Virus record (IMG/VR): IMGVR_UViG_3300010354_000353
Span: 1 to 31,241 of that record
Length of the DNA: 31,241 nucleotides
DNA from: a virus
Reading direction: 5' to 3' (one strand)
Both the position numbers and the translations under genes were made by a program. Positions 1 to 5,187 of this stretch are shown here, one piece after another. The notes beneath the pieces were generated by a model. The model had not been told where the DNA came from. It saw only the letters and a program-made list of their open reading frames with translations, and did no database searches. Every line of letters starts with the position of its first letter. The stretch's first letter is position 1.

Positions 1-440
1 CACAGCCTCCACGCAGACTCAGGGCTGACCACTGTAGCGCGCATGCCAAGTGAATACGCAACATCTTTGTTCGGCGCGTACACCACCTTGATTGCTCTGT
101 TGTATTTCAAGTCATCGGCATAAGCCCCTGGAGTTTCGTAGAAGTACACCGGTGTGGTAACGCCTTTGCGCAACAACCATCGGTATATGGGGTCGACAGC
201 GTCGATCGACAAGAAAGTAATAACTTCAGTTGAAATACCCAGACGCTCTACAGAGTCAATCAAAGACTTGAGGGGTAGTTCGTTGGGAATCCACAGCCCA
301 AGTGCCGAATCCCAGTCATTACGGCGTATGTAAAACTTCTCTTTAACTGCCGCAATACCAGACGGAGGTGAAGCAAGAACTCCCTCAAACACAGAAGCCT
401 GACCCACTCCGCTGGAGATGGCAATGTCTCCGCGTTCCAT
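1..440 (-). CDS. Hypothetical protein, C-terminally truncated by window edge
   Basis: An open frame starts with ATG at 438-440 and runs without a stop to the left edge, giving about 146 residues of a longer protein. The ATG overlaps the stop of the helicase-loader gene (ATGA), so translation is probably coupled and the gene belongs to the replication operon. The N-terminus begins MERGDIAISS and the region is a mix of alternating strands and helices (segments such as STEVITFLSID and TPVYFYETPG), suggesting an alpha/beta Rossmann-like or HAD-like fold. No catalytic motif can be named with confidence. A primase or helicase would fit the position, but no Walker motif or zinc motif is visible in this part. 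Function unknown. Confidence 0.75.
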   Translation of the reverse strand, partial: MERGDIAISSGVGQASVFEGVLASPPSGIAAVKEKFYIRRNDWDSALGLWIPNELPLKSLIDSVERLGISTEVITFLSIDAVDPIYRWLLRKGVTTPVYFYETPGAYADDLKYNRAIKVVYAPNKDVAYSLGMRATVVSPESAWRL

Positions 441-1030
441 CAAGCCACCTTGACTTTTTCCATCTCAACGACAGCGCTGGTAACACGTTCCCCATAACGG
501 CGGGTGAAGTCGGTGATGCCCAACGTCGTTGTGACGATTGTTGTTCGCATATCCTCGTGCCTGCGGCGAATGAGGCTGCCGATTTCGTGAGTAGCAAACT
601 CAGTTTCACGCTCTTGACCAACCCCATCAAGCAGGACTACGTCAAAGGTCCCTTGAATGTACTTGATCAAATAAGGGCTCGAGTACATCTCTGGAAGCAG
701 GTTGTCGTTATCAAACTGGTCTTTCAACATCTCGATGTAACGGTCGGCAGTTACAAACCTCCCAGATGTACCGTTGGCTATAAGTTCCTGAAGAACTAAT
801 TGCGCTAATACGGTTTTCCCGGTTCCGGACTTTCCATGGAGGAAGATGCTGCTTCCGGGTTCAAACGTCTGTAGCCACTTGGCGATTTGCGCCGGTATCT
901 GAACAGACTCTGTTGGGATCTGAGAGAACCTCTTTGGAATCTTTGCATGAAACAGCCGCTCTTCTGGAGACCTATTGCGCCACCATGCAGCTGACTTCCA
1001 ATCAGTCGGTGTCTGAAATGTTTGTGCCAT
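440..1030 (-). CDS. DnaC-like helicase loader, AAA+ ATPase
   Basis: A 196-residue AAA+ ATPase of the DnaC/IstB type, expected to load the replicative helicase onto the phage origin using ATP. Visible motifs are Walker A GKSGTGKT at residues 66-73, Walker B VVLLDG at 131-136, a sensor-1 like TTTL near 167-170, and RRYGERV near 177-183, which matches the arginine-finger region of DnaC relatives. The start is set at the ATG at 1028-1030 because AGAGGA sits about 8 bases upstream. An upstream in-frame ATG at 1063 has no good ribosome site. The gene overlaps the end of the zinc-finger gene and overlaps the next gene by ATGA. It follows the initiator in the operon as lambda P follows O; the functional parallel is inference. 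An IstB-type transposition helper is unlikely here because no transposase is present. Confidence 0.85.
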   Translation of the reverse strand: MAQTFQTPTDWKSAAWWRNRSPEERLFHAKIPKRFSQIPTESVQIPAQIAKWLQTFEPGSSIFLHGKSGTGKTVLAQLVLQELIANGTSGRFVTADRYIEMLKDQFDNDNLLPEMYSSPYLIKYIQGTFDVVLLDGVGQERETEFATHEIGSLIRRRHEDMRTTIVTTTLGITDFTRRYGERVTSAVVEMEKVKVA

Positions 1031-1364
1031 TTGTGTGGTCCTCTTTGTGTTCCTTGTAAGCATTGTTTACGATGTCCCAGAAGGCATCGTTGTCTTCTCT
1101 ACGTTGATGCAAAACCTTGTTGTGGACTTCCAAACCTGACTTGGTTGAAAACTGAGCTCCGCACTCTACACAGCGGATCATGGTCTGTCGAGACTTGAGG
1201 GGGCGAGCGCAAAATGCATCAGGAGGAATTACTGATTCCAGTGAGTGGTCAAACCAAAGCTCGTACTCATCAACGGACTTAAAATTCTCGTGCAGCCATT
1301 GGACAAACACCAAGATGTCGTCTAGGTTATTAAATACATATCGGTTTCGGTCATCTCTTCCCAT
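1002..1364 (-). CDS. Small C2H2 zinc-finger protein
   Basis: A 120-residue protein with one classical zinc finger: Cys65-x2-Cys68, then 12 residues, then His81-x4-His86 (CVECGAQF ... LEVHNKVLH). The finger suggests DNA or protein binding. The N-terminal 60 residues (YVFNNLDDILVFVQWLHENF) are helical and unrecognised, and the C-terminus is acidic and polar. The start is taken at the ATG at 1362-1364, with GAAGGG about 8 bases upstream. A longer frame from 1439 would add 25 residues lying mostly over the end of the initiator gene. It sits between initiator and helicase loader and overlaps both, so a role in replication initiation or its control is plausible. This is position-based inference; the family is not recognised. 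Confidence 0.75.
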   Translation of the reverse strand: MGRDDRNRYVFNNLDDILVFVQWLHENFKSVDEYELWFDHSLESVIPPDAFCARPLKSRQTMIRCVECGAQFSTKSGLEVHNKVLHQRREDNDAFWDIVNNAYKEHKEDHTNGTNISDTD

Positions 1365-2631
1365 GGCTAGCCCTTCGGTAGTTGTACACCGCTTCCAGAA
1401 TCGACCCCGCTGCTGGGCGAAGGTTTGTTTTGGAAGCATTTTGTAGTTCTATTGGAAGTGCGACCGACGCAACAGCGGACTGAAGTTCCGGTAGATCCCC
1501 GTCTTCTTCTCCTGCTAGTACTCGTATCATCGAGTTTAGCGCAGACAAAGTACTCCTGAACTCGGTGTTAGTAACACCGTTGTGTAAAGTAATCAGGTCA
1601 GAAACCAGCTCCGGGTACCTGAAGCAAACATCCATACCGTGCATTATCACCGTGTGCCGTAGTGAAGAGTCTTGCACTTCAGGCCATGGTAGATCCAACC
1701 CGTTGCGCTCAAAGTCGCACATGACAAACATGAGTACGGGGTCTTCGACGGAAACTTCGGTGTCAACCTGTTCCATCAATTTTTGCTGAACACCCTTGTT
1801 GGTAAAAACCAATACAGGATTTTCGGATGTACGCCAATGCTCAACATCCATGAATCGTTTGATCATTTGTGAAACTGTGAACTCTGTAAGACCGGAATCA
1901 CGAAGTGTGTTCAAAGTCTTTCTGAGAATGATTATGTCTCGGTACTCGTACGTGGTGCCCATGATCGATCTGGGGTCACTTAAAAACTGGCTAACCAGGT
2001 TGGTTACGTCGCGTCTAGTTTTCTTTTCCGGTGGCTTGGGGTCAAAGGACTTTTCAGGCTTGTCTGGGTCTGCTCCAAGAATCATCAAATCCTCCTGACC
2101 GCTCGCGGTCCTCTTTACCTTTTCAGTATCTATATCTAATATCTCTATTGAAGCCTCAGGGTTTTGCGTATCTAGCTGGTAAAACCTCTCAGCAGATGGG
2201 GTCAGCCGTGACCCATTGATGGGGTCAGCCGTGACCCTATCTACGCCCCTATTTGGGGTGTCAATGGGGTCAGCCGTGACCCTATCTGGAGCGTTGTAGT
2301 TGATTCGGTACGAGTTGGTGAGAGGCTTGCGATAACGTACAACGGTAACGATTCCCTGCTCTGCTAGCCACTTAAGAGATCGCTTGACAGTCTCCTTGGA
2401 CAGCTCCGAATATTCTGAAATTTGGGCGATGGAGGCACGCACTTCTTTTGTACGGCGTTCCATTAAGGCAACAAGGGAAACCAACAATTGTAAATCTCGA
2501 GCGTGGCCAGACTGCCGTATACGCTCTGTAGCCCACAACGGGATGGCCAAAAACGGCCCCTGAAACAAGTTGGTGGTCATGGGTCGGTGACTGTACAGTA
2601 CGCGGGCACCTGATGCAACCATGCTTGACAT
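1351..2631 (-). CDS. Winged-helix replication initiator (phage O-like)
   Basis: A protein of up to 426 residues. Residues about 45-112 form a winged-helix DNA-binding domain: a helix-turn-helix around SIAQISEYSELSKETVKRSL, followed by WLAEQGIVTVVRYRK and a wing-like strand. A low-complexity linker near residues 115-150 contains DRVTADPI twice. The larger C-terminal half is unrecognised and helical. Its place directly before the DnaC-like loader, and the palindromic repeats in its own linker-coding region, argue for a replication initiator analogous to lambda O or to replisome-organiser proteins. The start is uncertain: ATGs at 2631, 2622 and 2580 all lack a good Shine-Dalgarno. The conserved part seems to begin near MTTNLFQGPF (2580). 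A plain transcription regulator is the alternative. Confidence 0.75.
   Translation of the reverse strand: MSSMVASGARVLYSHRPMTTNLFQGPFLAIPLWATERIRQSGHARDLQLLVSLVALMERRTKEVRASIAQISEYSELSKETVKRSLKWLAEQGIVTVVRYRKPLTNSYRINYNAPDRVTADPIDTPNRGVDRVTADPINGSRLTPSAERFYQLDTQNPEASIEILDIDTEKVKRTASGQEDLMILGADPDKPEKSFDPKPPEKKTRRDVTNLVSQFLSDPRSIMGTTYEYRDIIILRKTLNTLRDSGLTEFTVSQMIKRFMDVEHWRTSENPVLVFTNKGVQQKLMEQVDTEVSVEDPVLMFVMCDFERNGLDLPWPEVQDSSLRHTVIMHGMDVCFRYPELVSDLITLHNGVTNTEFRSTLSALNSMIRVLAGEEDGDLPELQSAVASVALPIELQNASKTNLRPAAGSILEAVYNYRRASHGKR
2111..2150. other. AT-rich tract beside the iterons, candidate unwinding element
   Basis: Within the initiator gene, 29 of these 40 bases are A or T, including the run TATCTATATCTAATATCTC with repeated TATCT units. 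It begins about 47 bases from the first iteron. In lambda-type origins an AT-rich segment next to the iterons is where strands first open. The reading as an unwinding element depends on the iterons being an origin. Confidence 0.4.
2197..2287. repeat. Three palindromic iterons inside the initiator gene (candidate ori)
   Basis: The 19-base sequence ATGGGGTCAGCCGTGACCC occurs three times. Each copy contains a perfect inverted repeat, GGGTCA-GCCG-TGACCC, at 2199-2214, 2222-2237 and 2267-2282. Start-to-start spacings are 23 and 45 bases, about two and four helical turns. Copies 2 and 3 also share the flank TATCT. Midway between them is a degenerate unit, CCCC-TATTT-GGGG (2246-2258). Copies 2 and 3 encode DRVTADPI, while copy 1 is read in another frame (NGSRLTPS), so it is the DNA sequence that is kept. 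Iterons within the initiator gene are the arrangement of lambda ori; function here is inferred. Confidence 0.75.
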
Positions 2632-2706
2632 GGTTACGATCCAGTTGTTAGTATCCCATTAACCAGTAAGTTGGTGGTTCTCCTGACTGGTTGTAGGTTC
2701 AGCGAG

Positions 2707-2742
2707 CGCCGGGTGTGTGCGGTAAAATGCTCATACCCGGCG
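2707..2742 (+). promoter_or_regulatory. Probable promoter of the Dps operon within an operator-like inverted repeat
   Basis: TAAAAT at 2723-2728 resembles a -10 element and lies 36 bases before the Dps start codon. No convincing -35 is seen. An 8-base perfect inverted repeat, CGCCGGGT (2707-2714) and ACCCGGCG (2735-2742), brackets it, so the right arm would fall near the start of the transcript. There is no T-run, so it is not a terminator. It could be an operator or a 5' leader hairpin. AGGAG at 2756-2760 is the ribosome site. Confidence 0.5.
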
Positions 2743-2764
2743 TTAGCTTTACCCTAGGAGCACA

Positions 2765-3199
2765 ATGGAAGATCTAATAAAATCACTAAAAGTCCTGGTA
2801 GCGGACGTGGTGACTTTTTACTTTATGGCGCATGGGTACCATTGGAATGTTGAAGGAGAAGACTTCAGCCAGTACCACGGTCTCTTTTCTGACATCTATG
2901 AAGATTCCTACGGGTCTATTGACGCCATCGCTGAGAACATACGAAAGCTCGATGATTACGCTCCGTTCAGCCTAAAGAAATTCAACGAGCTGACCACAGT
3001 TACTTTTAAAGATGTAGAGCCTACACCAAAAGCAATGGCCAAGGCTCTTCTGACGGCCAACGAATCTGTCATTAAAACCCTGAATGATTCTTTTAAGAAA
3101 GCCACAAAGGCGGACGAGCAGGGTATTGCCGACTTCCTCGCTGGGCGTATTGACATGCATAAAAAATGGGCGTGGCAACTCCGCGCCTCTACCAAGTGA
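2765..3199 (+). CDS. dps: Dps-family mini-ferritin
   Basis: A 144-residue Dps-like protein. Dps proteins form 12-subunit shells that oxidise Fe(II), preferably with hydrogen peroxide, and store the iron, protecting DNA from hydroxyl radicals. The signature region HWNVEGEDF is clear. The four classical ferroxidase ligands are present with exact family spacing: His26, His38, Asp53 and Glu57 (offsets 12, 27 and 31, as in E. coli His51, His63, Asp78, Glu82). It lacks the extended lysine-rich N-terminal tail with which E. coli Dps binds DNA. It starts 5 bases after AGGAG and leads the only rightward operon of the window, followed by four small lysine-rich proteins. Dps-like proteins are known in some phages; the role here could be protecting phage or host DNA or handling iron. 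Confidence 0.93.
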   Translation: MEDLIKSLKVLVADVVTFYFMAHGYHWNVEGEDFSQYHGLFSDIYEDSYGSIDAIAENIRKLDDYAPFSLKKFNELTTVTFKDVEPTPKAMAKALLTANESVIKTLNDSFKKATKADEQGIADFLAGRIDMHKKWAWQLRASTK

Positions 3200-3206
3200 G
3201 GTAATC

Positions 3207-3497
3207 ATGGCAGCGAAAAAAGATCCGCGTCTAGAGCGTGCTGGTGTGTCTGGGTACAACAAGCCCAAGCGCACGCCGAACCACCCTACCAAGTCACACA
3301 TCGTGGTAGCCAAAGAAGGCGACAAGGTTAAGACAATCCGATTTGGTGAACAAGGTGCAGAGACTGCTGGCAAACCTAAAGCTGGTGAGTCGGAGCGCAT
3401 GAAAGAAAAGCGCGCTTCGTTCAAGGCTCGCCACCGTGCCAATATCGCTAAGGGTAAGATGTCGGCAGCGTATTGGGCAGACAAGGTTAAGTGGTGA
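3207..3497 (+). CDS. Small basic conserved phage protein
   Basis: A 96-residue, strongly basic protein starting MAAKKDPRLERAGVSG, with a central KSHIVVAKEGDKVKTIRFG strand-rich segment and the ending SAAYWADKVKW. I recognise this pattern as a family of unknown function common in phages and some bacteria (I believe DUF6321, from memory). GAGG precedes the ATG by 5 bases, and the gene begins 8 bases after the Dps stop. The ATG overlaps no upstream gene, and a longer frame from 3084 would only overlap the Dps gene. Many Lys and Arg residues suggest nucleic-acid contact. Function is unknown; a DNA-associated role is inference from charge and neighbours. Confidence 0.85.
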   Translation: MAAKKDPRLERAGVSGYNKPKRTPNHPTKSHIVVAKEGDKVKTIRFGEQGAETAGKPKAGESERMKEKRASFKARHRANIAKGKMSAAYWADKVKW

Positions 3498-3688
3498 TGG
3501 CTGCTAAAAAGAAGACCGAGTCAAAGGTCAACGAGGCGGGCAACTACACCAAGCCCGCTCTTCGTAAGCGTCTGTTCAATGAGATCAAGGCTGGCACCAA
3601 GGGTGGAGACCCCGGTGAATGGTCTGCTCGTAAAGCACAGCTTTTGGCCAAGCGCTACAAAGAAGCTGGCGGCGGGTACAAGGACTGA
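3497..3688 (+). CDS. Small basic protein, conserved phage type
   Basis: A 63-residue lysine-rich protein beginning MAAKKKTESKVNEAG and ending AKRYKEAGGGYKD. The ATG overlaps the preceding stop as TGATG, which indicates coupled translation; two GTG codons just upstream (3491, 3494) are less likely starts. The sequence has a helical centre (ALRKRLFNEIKAG, WSARKAQLLAKRYKEA) between basic ends. Similar short proteins are found beside the previous family in aquatic phages, as far as I recall. No enzymatic motif is visible. Function unknown. Confidence 0.82.
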   Translation: MAAKKKTESKVNEAGNYTKPALRKRLFNEIKAGTKGGDPGEWSARKAQLLAKRYKEAGGGYKD

Positions 3689-3690
3689 TC

Positions 3691-3939
3691 ATGGCCAAGA
3701 AAGAGCCACAGAAGGACCTCGACAAGTGGACCAAAGAAAAGTGGCGCACATCTGACGGTTCTGAATCCAAGGGCAAAAAGCGCTACCTACCAGACAAGGC
3801 TTGGAACGCCCTCTCTCCAGAAGAGAAGGCTGCCACCAACAAGGCCAAAGCTGAGGGCAACAGTAAGGGAAAGCAGTTTGTGCCTCAGCCAAAGAGCATC
3901 GCAAAGAAGACCGCGAAGCATAGGAAAGGAGGTAATTAG
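3691..3939 (+). CDS. Small lysine-rich protein with KWTKEKWRTSDG motif
   Basis: An 82-residue protein, very rich in lysine, with the motifs LDKWTKEKWRTSDG near the start, KKRYLPDKAWNALSPEEKAA in the middle and FVPQPKSIAKKTAKHRKGGN at the end. This matches my recollection of a small domain family of unknown function found in phages, possibly DUF5872; the name is not verified. It begins 2 bases after the previous stop, so translation is probably coupled. The high positive charge and helical repeats of Lys and Ala suggest DNA or RNA binding. It is the third of four basic proteins behind the Dps gene. Confidence 0.85.
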   Translation: MAKKEPQKDLDKWTKEKWRTSDGSESKGKKRYLPDKAWNALSPEEKAATNKAKAEGNSKGKQFVPQPKSIAKKTAKHRKGGN

Positions 3940-3940
3940 T

Positions 3941-4057
3941 ATGTGTGCATCATGTGGGTGTGGGCTCAAGGACAAGAAAGATCCCGGCTACGGCAAGGGC
4001 CCCAAGAAGGGTGGCAAGAAGGCCGCTCCAAAGAAGGCAGCAGCCAAGAAGAAGTGA
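3941..4057 (+). CDS. Tiny Cys-cluster and lysine-tail protein
   Basis: A 38-residue protein. It opens with MCASCGCG, a Cys-x2-Cys-x-Cys cluster that could bind a metal, and continues as a Lys, Gly and Ala tail (GKGPKKGGKKAAPKKAAAKKK) resembling histone H1 tails. The best ribosome site of the operon, AAAGGAGGT, lies 8 bases before the ATG, which strongly supports a real gene despite its length. It follows the previous stop by 1 base and ends just before the terminator. Function unknown. Metal binding and DNA condensation are possibilities based only on composition. Confidence 0.8.
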   Translation: MCASCGCGLKDKKDPGYGKGPKKGGKKAAPKKAAAKKK

Positions 4058-4086
4058 CCTTGTAACGGAGGTGACCGTATCTAGCG

Positions 4087-4117
4087 AAAAGCCCCTGGTT
4101 TTCACCGGGGGCTTTTT
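4087..4117 (+). terminator. Rho-independent terminator, probably bidirectional
   Basis: The stem AGCCCC (4090-4095) pairs with GGGGCT (4108-4113) and is extended inward by TGGT/ACCG pairs around a TTTC loop. TTTTT follows on the plus strand, and AAAA precedes the stem, giving a short U-run on the minus strand. It lies between convergent operons (the plus Dps operon and the minus unknown gene). Confidence 0.85.
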
Positions 4118-4135
4118 GCTGGGGTGGGGGAACCC

Positions 4136-4147
4136 CTAGGGCCCTAG
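4136..4147. repeat. Perfect 12-base palindrome near the convergent terminator
   Basis: CTAGGGCCCTAG is a perfect palindrome 19 bases beyond the terminator T-run and 39 bases beyond the stop of the minus-strand gene. It may be a regulatory site or add to termination for the leftward operon. The rest of this 128-base gap holds nothing else that I can identify. Confidence 0.35.
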
Positions 4148-4185
4148 CTCCCGTGGTAGTAGCTAGGTATGTAGTTACGAATGTA

Positions 4186-4923
4186 TCAGCCTTTTTGGTG
4201 GCTGACAACCAATTCCATTATCTTTTTGAGCAGCTCTTCGGAACCGTTAAACCCAAGTTCACTACCGTCCTTCATTAGGACAATGATGGTGGCAATGTCG
4301 TCAGTCGTGGACTTCTCGGTGTTTGAAAGCAGGTCTACTGCGTCTTGCTTTGATTTGGGGTCAAAGCCTTTGTCCTTGGCCATTCTTTTAACCAGGGCAG
4401 TAGGCATCATTTCCAAAGTCTCCCTGTCGTAGGAGGTGTCTCCTAGATCTGGTAACTCTTCATTTGTAACTTCTTTGTCTTTGCGCGCCACTTCATCCTC
4501 CTCCAGGATAATTGGAACCAGACCGTTGGTTAGTTCCAACGTTGGCAATTTGAAGTCGATGGCAAGTTCCGCCAACTTCACTGATTGTGCGACACGGTCC
4601 TCATCCCACAGAATGAGGGCTAGACCAGTTACCTCTCTGTTTTTCAAGTCTTTGATTACAAATGAATCAACGTCTTCAACAACAGTTACATGTCGTGCTT
4701 TAGTTGACAAAGCCTTTGGCACGGATTTTGCGCCGTCTTTAGCGACTACTTCAAAGTCAGCCTCGTTGTCCAGTACCCAATCGTATACAACTTCAAGACC
4801 CTGAGTGACCTTCCCGTACCAGGGAAGAATGAACACACAGGACGGACCGATGTCGTTAAGTCCAGCTTCGATCACCTTTTTTGGTGCTGAGCCAGAACCA
4901 ATAACTCCGTATGTTTCTTTCAT
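4186..4923 (-). CDS. Unknown protein with Rossmann-like N-terminal region
   Basis: A 245-residue protein, not firmly recognised. The N-terminus MKETYGVIGSGSAP resembles a beta strand followed by a glycine-rich nucleotide-binding loop. The alternation continues through SCVFILPWYG, ALILWDEDR and LAIDFKLPTLELTNG, giving a Rossmann-like fold of about 140 residues. Then come an acidic linker (ILEEDEVARKDKEV) and a helical C-terminus (MPTALVKRMAKDKGFDPKSKQDAVDLL) that could be a SAP/HeH-like helix-extended-loop element. AAGGAG lies 6 bases before the ATG. It is the last gene of the leftward structural operon, after the holin-like gene, and ends before the shared terminator. A nucleotide-linked or DNA-binding role is possible. 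Confidence 0.75.
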   Translation of the reverse strand: MKETYGVIGSGSAPKKVIEAGLNDIGPSCVFILPWYGKVTQGLEVVYDWVLDNEADFEVVAKDGAKSVPKALSTKARHVTVVEDVDSFVIKDLKNREVTGLALILWDEDRVAQSVKLAELAIDFKLPTLELTNGLVPIILEEDEVARKDKEVTNEELPDLGDTSYDRETLEMMPTALVKRMAKDKGFDPKSKQDAVDLLSNTEKSTTDDIATIIVLMKDGSELGFNGSEELLKKIMELVVSHQKG

Positions 4924-4932
4924 AGTTTCTCC

Positions 4933-5187
4933 TTAGCGTAGGCTGCGGCGGTGGTAGTAATCACCGGCCAGCGTCATGCATCGTAACGCTGAGTGTACCG
5001 CTCCCGCAAGTGTTGCAACCGCTAAACCTGAAAGTTCCAAGTTGTCGACGTTCCCAACCCATGCTGCCAGGTACCCAAGTAATACGCTGGCCAAAATCTT
5101 TACCCATGGCATTGGCTCTTTGGGAAGAAGAGCGTCAATGGTCTGCATCGTTTTGTACACCGCTAGTGAAGTTACTGCTAATTCCAT
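4933..5187 (-). CDS. Small membrane protein, holin-like
   Basis: An 84-residue protein with two probable transmembrane helices: residues about 27-46 (PWVKILASVLLGYLAAWVG) and about 50-73 (LELSGLAVATLAGAVHSALRCM). They are separated by a short polar turn, and the C-terminus is basic (YYHRRSLR). Small size, two helices and a charged tail fit a class II holin, which would permeabilise the inner membrane at lysis. The ATG directly follows the stop of the tail protein I gene, and GGAG in that gene's end is the ribosome site. No separate endolysin gene adjoins it, so the holin call is inference; another small phage membrane protein is possible. Confidence 0.6.
   Translation of the reverse strand: MELAVTSLAVYKTMQTIDALLPKEPMPWVKILASVLLGYLAAWVGNVDNLELSGLAVATLAGAVHSALRCMTLAGDYYHRRSLR

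Noticed and set aside
440-1063. IstB-type transposition helper for the AAA+ protein
   Set aside because: No transposase or terminal repeats nearby, and the gene sits in a replication operon next to an initiator.
1972-2044. Extra GGGGTCA sequences as further iterons
   Set aside because: They are single half-sites without the TGACCC partner and occur elsewhere in the window too, so they are likely chance.
4436-4804. 122-codon plus-strand frame rich in Ser and Thr
   Set aside because: Antisense to the Rossmann-like gene, which has a strong ribosome site and better sequence character.
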